This document shows, piece by piece, positions 53,188 to 63,192 of a stretch of 64,000 nt of DNA (positions within the stretch are counted from its first letter, which is position 1; each line of letters starts with the position of its first letter). The translations under genes were made by a program, and so were the position numbers. Source of the DNA: Aquitalea aquatica (GTDB lineage: Bacteria > Pseudomonadota > Gammaproteobacteria > Burkholderiales > Chromobacteriaceae); the NCBI RefSeq assembly GCF_013911085.1, contig NZ_JACERN010000040.1, positions 1 to 64,000 on the forward strand. The letters are read 5' to 3'. The notes below the pieces were generated by a model that saw nothing but the letters and a program-made list of their open reading frames with translations, was not told where the DNA came from and ran no database searches.

Positions 53188-54345
53188 ATGCTGATGCTGC
53201 CGTTCTTCAAGCTGATGGCCGACAAACAGGCCAGTGATATCTTTTTCACCGCGGATGCACCGCCACAGATCAAGATCGACGGCGTAACCCTGCCCATCAA
53301 CGACAAGCCGCTGTCCGCCGACATCGTGCGCCAGCTGGCCTACAGCCTGATGAACGAGGTGGAAATCGCCACCTTCGAGCGCGAACTGGAGATGAACTTC
53401 GGCCGCCTGGTCGACACCCTGGGCAACTATCGTGTCAACATCTTCAAGCAACGCGGCACGGTGGCCATGGTGGTGCGCTTCATCCGCCCCAGGATTCCGT
53501 CGCTGGCCGAGCTGAACCTGCCGGATACACTGCAGGAACTGGTGCTGCAAAAACGTGGCCTGATTATCGTGGTGGGTGCCACCGGCAGCGGTAAAAGCTC
53601 GACCGTGGCGTCCTTGCTGGAGCATCGCAACCAGACCCAGTCCGGCCACATCCTGACCGTGGAAGATCCGATCGAATTCGTCTACCGTCATCAGAAATCC
53701 ATCGTCAACCAGCGTGAAATCGGCGTGGACACCTTCTCCTACCAGAACGCCCTGAAGAACGCCATGCGCGAAGCGCCGGACGTACTGATGATCGGTGAAG
53801 TGCGTGATGCCGAGACCATGACCCACGCCATCAATTACGCGCAATCCGGCCACCTGTGCCTGAGCACCCTGCACGCCAACAACAGCTATCACATGCTCAA
53901 CCGTGTCATCAGCATGTTCCCGACGGAAAGCCGCAATGCCTTGCTGATGGACCTGTCGGTCTCCTTGCGCGCGGTGATCTCCCAGCGGCTGATTCCCACC
54001 AAGGACGGCAAGCAGATTCCGGCGCTGGAAATCCTGATCAATACCCCGCACATTGCCGAGCTGATCCGCAACGGCGAGGTGGACCAGATCAAGGAAGCCA
54101 TCGAAAACAGCATGAGCGAAGGCGCGCAGACTTTCGAACAATCCCTGTTCCGGCTCTACCAGCAAGACCGCATTCTGCTGGACGACGCCTTGAAAAATGC
54201 CGACTCGCCCACCAATCTGTACTGGCTGATCAACCATGCCCAGAACAAGCAGGCCGAAACACAAACGAACAGCAAGCAACAGCAGGAGCGGCAAGACAAC
54301 GACAGCACTGCTACCAGCTTTGACGGATTCACCCTGGATTTATAA
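53188..54345 (+). CDS. pilU: Type IV pilus retraction ATPase PilU
   Basis: 385-residue hexameric ATPase of the PilT family that assists PilT in pulling back type IV pili. Walker A (GATGSGKS) lies at about 130-137; the Asp box (LTVEDPIEFVY), Walker B (DVLMIGEVRDAETM) and His box (HLCLSTLHANN) follow. FKLMADKQASDIFFTADAPPQIKIDG at the start and the long C-terminus after the ATPase core favour PilU over PilT, which is usually encoded next to it but is absent here. The ATG at 53188 fits; the upstream ATG at 53140 adds 16 unlikely residues. Confidence 0.9.
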   Translation: MLMLPFFKLMADKQASDIFFTADAPPQIKIDGVTLPINDKPLSADIVRQLAYSLMNEVEIATFERELEMNFGRLVDTLGNYRVNIFKQRGTVAMVVRFIRPRIPSLAELNLPDTLQELVLQKRGLIIVVGATGSGKSSTVASLLEHRNQTQSGHILTVEDPIEFVYRHQKSIVNQREIGVDTFSYQNALKNAMREAPDVLMIGEVRDAETMTHAINYAQSGHLCLSTLHANNSYHMLNRVISMFPTESRNALLMDLSVSLRAVISQRLIPTKDGKQIPALEILINTPHIAELIRNGEVDQIKEAIENSMSEGAQTFEQSLFRLYQQDRILLDDALKNADSPTNLYWLINHAQNKQAETQTNSKQQQERQDNDSTATSFDGFTLDL

Positions 54346-54360
54346 AACAAGCACACACAC

Positions 54361-55838
<1,478 letters not shown>

Positions 55839-55860
55839 AACAGTCGGGGTATCGAACAGG

Positions 55861-56106
55861 CTAGGGCTGCGGCCCGGCTGGATAGCACAGCGGGCAAGCC
55901 GGATTACCGCATTTCAGCGCGTACTTGCCCAGCAAGCTGTGCAACTGGCCGGAAGGGTCGAGACATTGGTACTGCCCGGCCGCCGCCGGCTGCACTGCTG
56001 CGGCAGGCTCGGCCTGCTGTGGCGGCTGTGCCGCAGGCAGGCTGGCCGCGCATGTGCCACCAGCCAGCAGCAGAAATGACACGCTGAGGTAATTCGCCTG
56101 TGTCAT
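55861..56106 (-). CDS. Small secreted cysteine-containing protein, function unknown
   Basis: 81-residue protein with a hydrophobic N-terminal signal (about 1-22), a Pro/Ala/Gln-rich linker (23-44) and a short C-terminal domain with Cys48, Cys66, Cys71 and Cys74, the last three as CGNPACPLC. This could bind a metal or form disulfides. There is no proper lipobox. The ATG at 56106 starts directly with the signal; longer frames overlap the neighbouring start. It is divergent from the SPFH-ATPase operon with 89 bases between them, so shared control is possible. I do not recognise the family. Confidence 0.6.
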   Translation of the reverse strand: MTQANYLSVSFLLLAGGTCAASLPAAQPPQQAEPAAAVQPAAAGQYQCLDPSGQLHSLLGKYALKCGNPACPLCYPAGPQP

Positions 56107-56195
56107 GATTTGCTTACCTTTTATTCGGCCTATCTTCCCGGCCAGTGTAGCATTGCCGACACAGCCAGACGCCCTGATCGCCCCACCCCCGGAAT

Positions 56196-58175
56196 ATGAA
56201 GACGCCAGCCACTCTCCCACCTGCCTCTGCTAACTGCCGCCACGAGCGACAATATCGCGTCGGCAGCCTGCTGGCCATGCTGGCGGCAGCGGGCTGCCTG
56301 CTGTGCAGCCTGTTGCTAGCCGAGTGGCCGGCACGCCTGTTGTGGCTGAGCTATGCCGCCACACTCAGCCTGCAGTCCGGTCTACTCAATGCGGCGGCCA
56401 GCCGAGCGGGTTGGCGCCGTCGCCGCCAAGGCGCTGCCGCGCTAGCTTTGCTGACCCTTAGCCTGCCCTCCTGGCGTGGCAAGCCACCACACTCAAGCAG
56501 CACTGCCAAGCAGCAAAGCCAGCTACTGCGCCGCTTGTTGCTGTGGCCACGGCTGCGGCGGCTGATCGGCCGTCACACCGGCTGGCCGGTGATCTGGCAG
56601 GCCTTGGGCAGCCTGCTGGCACTATTGCTGTCCGTGCTACTGGTGCGGGCCGAGTTAAGTGCTGGGCTGATCGCTGACATCAGCCGCCAGTCCTTGCTAC
56701 TGCCAGCACTGTGCGGACTGCTGGCTGCCTTCGCCTGCCTGCTGCTGGAGCGCAGGCAGGCTCAGGAAAACACTGCCGACTGGCCGGAAGCGCCGCTGCT
56801 GCTCACCCTGTCACGCGCCATCATTCTCGCCCTGCTACTGCCAGCGCTGTGCGGATTCGGCCTGATGCTGGGTCTGGACTGGCTATTACCCGGCCTGCAG
56901 CTAGCCGGCTACTGGATGCTACTGCTCAGCGCCGAACTGCTGCTACGCGCCCTGCTGAGCGGATTCCACCCCTATCACCGGCAGCAGGCAACGCCACCAG
57001 CCTTCAATAGCGTGTTGGCTTCGCTCATGCAGCGCAGCAACCCCGTACAGCGACTGCGCCAACAGCTGCAACAAGGGCTGGGGCTGGAGTTGCGCCACAG
57101 CTGGGCTTTGCGCTTTCTCGGCAGTGCGCTGCGCCCGCTGGCCGGCGGCTTGCTGTTGTGCGGCTGGCTGCTCAGCAGTCTCAGCATTATTGGTATCGAC
57201 CAGCGCGGCATCTATCAACGCTTTGGCGCCGCCGTGGCCGTATGGCAACCTGGCCTGCACCTGGGCCTGCCGTGGCCACTGGGTCGCGTCAGCTATATCG
57301 AGAATGGCCAGGTTCACCAGCAGGCCAGCACCGTACTGCAGAATAAAGACGATGACGGACCGACTGCCGCCATCAGCAGTAACCGCCTGTGGGATGGCCA
57401 ACACCGCGCAGAAAGCATGCAGCTGATTGCCAGCGGACGTGGCAGCAACCAGTCCCTCCAACTGATGGGGCTGGATGTCCGGCTGGTCTACCGCCAGGGC
57501 TTGCGCGATGCAGACGCACTGGCGCTGTACCGGCTGGCTGATGCGCCGGCACTGCTGCACAGCCTGGCCGAACAGACCATGCTGCATTACTTTGCCGGCC
57601 AGCAGCTCGATCAACTGCTGGGCGAGGGGCTCTCAGCCACCGCTCTGCAACTGCGAAACCGGATCCAGCAGCAGCTGGACCGCTCCGCCGCCGGCATCGA
57701 GCTGCTGGCCGTGGTCATTCAGGCCATTCACCCACCGGCCGCCGCCGCCAATGCCTATCATGGCGTGCAGGCCGCGCAGATTCTGGCCCAAGCCAATGTG
57801 GCGGCCGAGCGGGCCCAGGCGGTGCGCAGCCACAGTGCCGCCGTGCAGGCCGCCCTGCACCAGAGCGCTGCTGCCAGTGCAGCCGCTGCCGAGCAACTGG
57901 CCACCAGCCGCGCCGACGCCATTACCTTCCAGGCCGACCAGCAGGCTTACCAGCTGGCAGGCCAGACCTTTTTGCTGGAACGCTATCTGCATGCACTGGC
58001 ACACGGGCTGAGCCACACCCGACCGCTGATCATCGACCACCGCATCCAGGCCGCCCAGCTACCCACCATCGATCTGCGGCCGCCCGGCAGTACGCCGACG
58101 CTGCCCGGCGTCGAAGTCAAGCCGCCGCCCATTGCTACCGAGCCTGCCGCCCGTGCGGCGGTGCCGCGCCCCTGA
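56196..58175 (+). CDS. SPFH/band 7 membrane protein, HflK-like, with extended membrane N-terminus
   Basis: 659-residue protein. The first 330 residues contain about six to eight hydrophobic segments rich in Leu and Ala, which true HflK lacks. A band 7 (SPFH) domain starts at about 333 (GIDQRGIYQRFG, then WQPGLHLGLPWPLG) and continues to IQAIHPPAAAANAYHGVQAAQI, an HflK-type end, followed by an Ala/Gln-rich coiled coil. HflKC-type proteins form large membrane cages around FtsH; here no protease gene is adjacent. First of four genes ending in a P-type ATPase. The ribosome binding site (GGAAT) is weak. Confidence 0.83.
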   Translation: MKTPATLPPASANCRHERQYRVGSLLAMLAAAGCLLCSLLLAEWPARLLWLSYAATLSLQSGLLNAAASRAGWRRRRQGAAALALLTLSLPSWRGKPPHSSSTAKQQSQLLRRLLLWPRLRRLIGRHTGWPVIWQALGSLLALLLSVLLVRAELSAGLIADISRQSLLLPALCGLLAAFACLLLERRQAQENTADWPEAPLLLTLSRAIILALLLPALCGFGLMLGLDWLLPGLQLAGYWMLLLSAELLLRALLSGFHPYHRQQATPPAFNSVLASLMQRSNPVQRLRQQLQQGLGLELRHSWALRFLGSALRPLAGGLLLCGWLLSSLSIIGIDQRGIYQRFGAAVAVWQPGLHLGLPWPLGRVSYIENGQVHQQASTVLQNKDDDGPTAAISSNRLWDGQHRAESMQLIASGRGSNQSLQLMGLDVRLVYRQGLRDADALALYRLADAPALLHSLAEQTMLHYFAGQQLDQLLGEGLSATALQLRNRIQQQLDRSAAGIELLAVVIQAIHPPAAAANAYHGVQAAQILAQANVAAERAQAVRSHSAAVQAALHQSAAASAAAAEQLATSRADAITFQADQQAYQLAGQTFLLERYLHALAHGLSHTRPLIIDHRIQAAQLPTIDLRPPGSTPTLPGVEVKPPPIATEPAARAAVPRP

Positions 58176-58182
58176 GGAGTCC

Positions 58183-59166
58183 GTGTTGGACCATTCCGCT
58201 CACCATCACCACACAAGCACGCCACCCCTACCACGCCGCAGCCTGCTATCGCGACAGCTGGCTGCCGTGGCCGTGCTGTTGCTGGCTGCCCTCGCCTGCT
58301 GCCTGCTGCAAGTTCACTCCGGCGAAGCCGTGGTCATTACCCGTTTTGGCGACCCGGTACGCGTACTGCTGCAACCGGGCCTGGCATGGCGACTGCCGCC
58401 ACCGCTGGAAAGCGCCATCACGGTTGACCTGCGCCTGCGCACCACGTCCAGCGGCCTGCAAGATGTCGGCACCCGCGATGGTTTGCGCGTCATCATGCAA
58501 AGCTATGTGGCCTGGCAAGTACCAGCCGATGCCACCCACATCACCCGCTTCTTGCGGGCAGTACAAAACCAGCCGGAAGAAGCCTCGCGCCAGATTGCCA
58601 CCTTTGCCGGCTCAGCCATGGAAACCGGCAGCAGCAGTTTTGCCCTGTCCAGCCTGGTGAATACCGATGCCAGCCAGCTGCGCATCAGCCAGCTCGAGCA
58701 GCGGCTGCGCCAGCAACTGGCCCCGCAGCTGCTGACCAGTTATGGTGTGCGGGTGGTGGATGTCGGACTGGAGCGGCTGACGCTGCCAGCCGTCACGCTG
58801 GATGCCACCGTGGCGCGCATGCGCGCCGAGCGCGACACCATCGCAGCGGAACGCACGGCCAGCGGCAATGAAGAGGCCGCCGCCATCCGCGCCAATGCGG
58901 CACGCGATGCCCGTATCCGCCAGGCCGATGCCAGTGTGGCGGCAGCGCAGATCGAAGCCGGTTCACGGGTGGAAGCAGCCCGCATCTACGCCGAGGCCTA
59001 CCAGCGCGCACCGGAGCTATACAAGACACTGCGCTCACTGGATACCCTGAACAGCGTGGTCAACAGCTCGACCCAGCTGGTATTACGCACCGATGCTGCT
59101 CCTTTCCGTGCGCTGGTGGATGGCCCGCCAGGACTGACAGCACCCAAGAGTACAAAGAGCCACTGA
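58183..59166 (+). CDS. SPFH/band 7 membrane protein, HflC-like, with His-rich N-terminus
   Basis: About 327 residues. A short cytoplasmic tail carries DHSAHHHHTS, then one membrane helix (about 20-43) and the SPFH domain (GEAVVITRFGDPVRVLLQPGLAWRLPPP). A coiled coil with ERTASGNEEAAAIRANAARDARIRQADA and an ending EAYQRAPELYKTLRSLDTL follow, the HflC pattern. The start is not certain: GTG at 58183 and TTG at 58186 both follow GAGGAG, and an ATG at 58132 lies inside the previous gene. Ends in TGATG with the next gene. Confidence 0.82.
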   Translation: MLDHSAHHHHTSTPPLPRRSLLSRQLAAVAVLLLAALACCLLQVHSGEAVVITRFGDPVRVLLQPGLAWRLPPPLESAITVDLRLRTTSSGLQDVGTRDGLRVIMQSYVAWQVPADATHITRFLRAVQNQPEEASRQIATFAGSAMETGSSSFALSSLVNTDASQLRISQLEQRLRQQLAPQLLTSYGVRVVDVGLERLTLPAVTLDATVARMRAERDTIAAERTASGNEEAAAIRANAARDARIRQADASVAAAQIEAGSRVEAARIYAEAYQRAPELYKTLRSLDTLNSVVNSSTQLVLRTDAAPFRALVDGPPGLTAPKSTKSH

Positions 59167-60206
59167 TGCCGAGCGCCGAGCACACCGCCAGCCCGCTGGA
59201 ACAATCACTCCGCCTGAGCTACCGCCTGCTTCTGGGCGTGACGCTGCTGGCCGGCCTGGCCTGGCTGTTTGGCCATGTGCGACCGATACCGGCCGACAGC
59301 CAGGCCGTCGTCCTGCGCTTTGGCGCGGTCGAGCGGGTTCAGCATGCCGGGCTGTTGCTGGCCTGGCCCAGCCCGATCGAGGAAGTCCTGCTGCTGCCCG
59401 CTGGCGAGCGGCTGCAGCAGCGCCAGATCACCGGGCTGGCCCGCAACGCGCATGCGCTGGCACTGGATGGTGCCGGCACCGCGCTGCGCCAGATGGGCGA
59501 CGAGCTGGCGGGTTCGGGTTATCTGCTAAGCGGCGACCTGGGCGTGGTACAGCTGAACGCCACCGTCTACTACCAGATTGACGATGCCATGGCCTATGCC
59601 GTGCAGGGCGAGCAGGCACTGCCGGCGCTGGACAGGCTGGTCAGTGCCGCCGCCCTGCAACTGAGTGCCGGACGTGATCTGGACAGCATCCTGGTCAGCC
59701 GTGGCAGTACTGCCTCTGGCCAACTGGCCATACAACGCGAACGACTGCGCGCCGAACTGGTGGCGGCCGCCAACCAGCGCCTGCAAGCACTACGCCAACG
59801 AGGCGTGGCGCTGGGTATCCGCATCGTGCGCATCGACTTGCTATCCAGCCTGCCACACCAGGCCCAGGCTGCCTTTGATGCGGTGCTGACTGCCGACCAG
59901 ACCGTGGAACGGCAACTGGCACTGGCACGTACCGCGGCCGCCCAGCAGCAACAATACGCCAGCGCCGCCGTCAGCACCCTTCTCAATAATGCCCGCGCCC
60001 ACGCCAATGAAAGGCTGGCGCAGGCACGCAGCGAAACCACAGAAATCAGCGCACTTGCCCCGCACATGCAACAGAGCGACGGCCCGGAGCTGCTGCGCCA
60101 GCTCTACCGTAACCGCATGCAGAGCGTGCTGGCCAAGGCTGGCCAGCTCAGTACCATCGCGCCGGACAGCAGTAGCCGGCTGATCCTGCCCGGAGTACGA
60201 CCATGA
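59166..60206 (+). CDS. SPFH/band 7 membrane protein, second HflC-like paralogue
   Basis: 346 residues: one membrane helix (about 22-40, LLLGVTLLAGLAWLFGHV), then a divergent SPFH domain (PADSQAVVLRFGAVERVQHAGLLLAWPSPIEEVLLLP), and an Ala/Gln/Arg-rich coiled coil. It lacks the closing motif of true HflC and is the least conserved of the three. Its ATG shares a base with the preceding stop (TGATG), and its stop overlaps the ATPase start by four bases, so the products are probably made in fixed ratio and act together. Confidence 0.8.
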   Translation: MPSAEHTASPLEQSLRLSYRLLLGVTLLAGLAWLFGHVRPIPADSQAVVLRFGAVERVQHAGLLLAWPSPIEEVLLLPAGERLQQRQITGLARNAHALALDGAGTALRQMGDELAGSGYLLSGDLGVVQLNATVYYQIDDAMAYAVQGEQALPALDRLVSAAALQLSAGRDLDSILVSRGSTASGQLAIQRERLRAELVAAANQRLQALRQRGVALGIRIVRIDLLSSLPHQAQAAFDAVLTADQTVERQLALARTAAAQQQQYASAAVSTLLNNARAHANERLAQARSETTEISALAPHMQQSDGPELLRQLYRNRMQSVLAKAGQLSTIAPDSSSRLILPGVRP

Positions 60207-62128
60207 GCTTGTGCTGCACCCCCGGTGGCAATGGCCTGCTCAGCCCGGCCGAACAACGCGGACTGCGCCGGCAACTACTGCTGGCCATCTGCGCCGTCGG
60301 CCTGTTGCTGCTGGCGGCGTACTGGCAGTTTGCCGTAGACAATGGCAGTGCCCTGGCGCAATGGCTGACCGCCGCCGCCGCCCTGCTGATGGCCGGGCCG
60401 GCCTTGCGTGCGGCCTGGCACAGCCTGCAGCACCCCGACCTGCATGGCATGACCGACCTGCTGGTAGCGCTGGCCATCATCGGCGCCTGGGCCAGTGGCG
60501 ACCTGCTCAGCGCCGCCCTGCTGCCCATCCTGATGGTGCTGGGTCATGTCCTGGAAGAACGCAGTCTGCTGGGTTCGCAAGAGGCCATCCAGGCGCTGTC
60601 CACGCTCACCCGCAGCCGCAGCCGCCGCCTGCTGGCCGATGGCAGCTACGAGGACATCGACAACAGCCAGCTGCGTAGCGGCGACTGTGTGGAAGTCCGC
60701 CCCGGCGACCGTATTCCGGCCGACGGCATGGTACGCCAGGGCCACTCCAGCCTGGACACATCGGCCATCACCGGCGAATCCCTGCCGCAAGATGTGACCA
60801 GCGGCAGTCAGGTGTATGCCGGGGCAGTCAATCTGCAAGGGCTGCTGCAGGTGGAAATCAGCCAGGTGGGTGAGCAGTCGGCCCTGGGCCGCATCACGGC
60901 CCTGATGCGCGAGGCCGAAATGGCCAAGCCACCGATTACCCGGCTGGTGGAAGGCCATGCCGGTGCGTATCTGGGCTTGGTACTCGCCTTGGCAGCACTC
61001 TGCTGGTTTATCAGCCGTGATACCCAGGCCATGCTGGCAGTGCTGGTGGCCGCCTGCCCCTGTGCGCTGGTGCTGGCCACACCGGCAGCAGCGGTCGCCG
61101 GCGTGGCGGTGGCGGCGCGCCATGGCATCCTGATTCGTGGCACGGCTTTTCTGGAAGAACTGGCCGATGTCTCCGCGCTGGTCATCGACAAAACCGGCAC
61201 CCTCACCAGCGGCCAGCTCAGCCTGCAGCGGGTGGAAGTGCTCGACGCCGGCCCGGGGCCGGACATCCAGCTGCTGGCGGCCAGCCTAGGAGCCAGCAGC
61301 AGCCACCCGGTCAGCCGGGCGCTGGCCACGCTGGCCGGCACACAGCCGCTGCTGCCACTGACTGCCGTGCAGGAGATGGCCGGCATGGGCTTGCAAGCCA
61401 ACACTGCATGGGGACCGGCCGTGCTGGGCCGGCCGGCCCTGCTGCAGCAGATGGGTATCAGCCATCTGCCACCGGCGCGTGGCGCGGCTTCGCTGGTCGG
61501 GCTGGCGCTCGATGGCCGCTTGCTGGCCTGGTTTCATCTGGCGGACACCCCGCGCCCGGAAGCGGCAGAGGCCATGCAGCAGCTAAGGCAGCTGGGCCTG
61601 CAGCGCCAGCTCTTGCTGACCGGCGACCATGCCGCAGCGGCCGAACCGCTGGCGCAAGCGCTGGGTATAGAACGCGTAGTCGCCCAGGTATTGCCGGCCG
61701 GCAAGCTGGCCGCGGTACAGGCAGAAATCAGCGCCGGCTACCGCCCGCTGGTGGTGGGCGATGGCATCAATGACTCGCTGGCGCTCAAGGCCGGTGCCGT
61801 CGGCATTGCCATGGGCGCGCAGGCGGCCGATATTGCCGTGGCTGCAGCCGACGTAGTGTTGATCAGCAAGGATCTGCGCCGGCTGGCCACTGCCATTCGC
61901 CTGAGCCGGCAGTGTCGCCGCACCCTGTCGCTCAATGTGGCACTCGGCCTGGGCTGGACCGCCCTGCTCACCCTGCTGGCGGCGCTGGGCCTGCTGGGTT
62001 CAGCCGGGGTATTGCTGGCTGCACTGCTGCATAACCTGAGCAGCCTGCTGGTGATGGCCAATGCCGGACGGCTGCTGCGCTTTCAGGACCGGCTACCAGC
62101 ACTGGTCACCCCACCTAGCACCTCGTAA
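60203..62128 (+). CDS. P1B-type heavy-metal-transporting ATPase without N-terminal metal-binding domain
   Basis: 641-residue membrane pump. TGES (190-193), the transmembrane CPC motif (Cys285-Cys287, VAACPCALVLATPAA), the phosphorylation site Asp329 in DKTGTLT, the SSHP motif and GDGIND (519-524) are all intact, so it should be active. The CPC motif points to a soft metal such as copper, zinc or cadmium. There is no HMA domain; the N-terminus only has a Cys-Cys pair (residues 4-5). The last helix reads HNLSS (His610), unlike the Met-x-x-Ser-Ser of copper pumps or the Asp-x-Gly of ZntA. Genes for three SPFH proteins precede it with overlaps. It is not the CcoI pump, which carries an HMA domain. 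Confidence 0.9.
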   Translation: MSLCCTPGGNGLLSPAEQRGLRRQLLLAICAVGLLLLAAYWQFAVDNGSALAQWLTAAAALLMAGPALRAAWHSLQHPDLHGMTDLLVALAIIGAWASGDLLSAALLPILMVLGHVLEERSLLGSQEAIQALSTLTRSRSRRLLADGSYEDIDNSQLRSGDCVEVRPGDRIPADGMVRQGHSSLDTSAITGESLPQDVTSGSQVYAGAVNLQGLLQVEISQVGEQSALGRITALMREAEMAKPPITRLVEGHAGAYLGLVLALAALCWFISRDTQAMLAVLVAACPCALVLATPAAAVAGVAVAARHGILIRGTAFLEELADVSALVIDKTGTLTSGQLSLQRVEVLDAGPGPDIQLLAASLGASSSHPVSRALATLAGTQPLLPLTAVQEMAGMGLQANTAWGPAVLGRPALLQQMGISHLPPARGAASLVGLALDGRLLAWFHLADTPRPEAAEAMQQLRQLGLQRQLLLTGDHAAAAEPLAQALGIERVVAQVLPAGKLAAVQAEISAGYRPLVVGDGINDSLALKAGAVGIAMGAQAADIAVAAADVVLISKDLRRLATAIRLSRQCRRTLSLNVALGLGWTALLTLLAALGLLGSAGVLLAALLHNLSSLLVMANAGRLLRFQDRLPALVTPPSTS

Positions 62129-62224
62129 AGCCAGACTGCATGCCATGCTACTGGCGCAAGCCTGCAGCTTTGCGTCCCCGGCATGAATGCCAAGCGGCTG
62201 CCGCTGACTTACCATAAGGCCACC

Positions 62225-62854
62225 ATGGAACTCGAAATCGCCAAAATCTTTATCGCCCTGCTGGTGCTGGTTAATCCGCTGGGGGCCATTCCTATCTTCA
62301 TCAGTCTGACGCCCAACGCCAGCCAGCTGGAGCGCAAGCGCATTGCCAAAACCACCACGCTGGCCGTGGCGGTCGTGCTCTGCCTGTTTGCCGTGGTGGG
62401 CGAAACCCTGCTGCATTTTCTGGGCATCAGCATTGGTTCTTTCCAGGTAGGTGGCGGTTTGCTGGTGATGCTGATTGCCATCGCCCTGATGAACGCCCAG
62501 CCAGCACCCACCAAAACCACCCAAGAAGAACGATCAGAAGCGGAAGCCAAGACCAATATCGCGGTCGTGCCACTGGCCATTCCTCTGTTGACCGGCCCTG
62601 GCACCATTTCCACTGTCATCATTTACGCCTCCACCGCCCATTCCTGGGTGCAGGTGGTGTATCTGCTGATCAGCAGTCTGCTGGTAGCGGTGACCTGCTA
62701 TGGCGCACTGGTGCTGGCCTCGCCCATCAGCCGCCTGCTGGGTCAGACCGGCATCAATATCGTCAACCGGGTGATGGGTATGCTGCTGGCTGCGGTATCG
62801 GTGGAGATCATTGTCGATGGCCTGTACCGGCTGTTTCCGCAGCTGTCGCGCTAA
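62225..62854 (+). CDS. marC: MarC family (UPF0056) inner-membrane protein
   Basis: 209-residue protein with six hydrophobic segments. The start EIAKIFIALLVLVNPLGAIPIFISLT and the later VPLAIPLLTGPGTISTVI are family signatures. Despite the name, MarC is not a proven drug pump and its role is unknown. The ATG at 62225 suits the family; one at 62183 adds 14 odd residues. Its stop codon overlaps the left end of a 114-bp repeat element by one base. Confidence 0.9.
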   Translation: MELEIAKIFIALLVLVNPLGAIPIFISLTPNASQLERKRIAKTTTLAVAVVLCLFAVVGETLLHFLGISIGSFQVGGGLLVMLIAIALMNAQPAPTKTTQEERSEAEAKTNIAVVPLAIPLLTGPGTISTVIIYASTAHSWVQVVYLLISSLLVAVTCYGALVLASPISRLLGQTGINIVNRVMGMLLAAVSVEIIVDGLYRLFPQLSR

Positions 62855-62967
62855 GAGCGGCTAACAAAATAGCGTAGCGTCCCTGGGGCAAGGCGCGCCG
62901 ACGCAGACAGTACACAAAGTACGGCAAGGAGGCGCAACGCAGCAGCAGGTTTTTTGTTAGCGGCTCT
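62854..62967. repeat. 114-bp repeat element with 16-bp inverted ends
   Basis: The left end AGAGCGGCTAACAAAA (62854-62869) and right end TTTTGTTAGCGGCTCT (62952-62967) are inverted repeats with one mismatch. The inside has no gene. A 22-base piece of its left end recurs at 25252-25273. Size and structure suit a MITE- or REP-like element; it may also act as the marC terminator because the right arm brings TTTTTT. Confidence 0.75.
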
Positions 62968-62976
62968 AAACCATCC

Positions 62977-63010
62977 GCCAGATCCCGGCCCTTGGCCGGC
63001 TTGATCTGGC
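62977..63010. terminator. Stem-loop between marC and ccoG
   Basis: GCCAGATC (62977-62984) pairs with GATCTGGC (63003-63010), with inner CCGGCC/GGCCGG pairing offset by a bulge. No T run follows; function as terminator is tentative. Confidence 0.4.
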
Positions 63011-63192
63011 GCAAACCATCTGTATCGAATCTGTTATCAGCCGGCCATGATCAGCCTTTGACATAACAGATCAAATTATTGATATATAAAGAATATCTGG
63101 CATCTGTACATACAAATAGGCTAACAACTGTGCATTGTCTGTCATGGTGACAGCGCCTACAAAGTGCGGGTTATCTTTCCGGACCTCGCACC

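Noticed and set aside
60203-62128. Identity of the P-type ATPase as CcoI because ccoG lies downstream
   Set aside because: It lacks the HMA domain expected of CcoI, is coupled to SPFH genes, and is separated from ccoG by marC and a repeat element.
63040-63100. FNR/ANR box ahead of ccoG
   Set aside because: TTGAC and ATCAA are present (near 63058-63076) but seven bases apart instead of four, so the consensus is not met.
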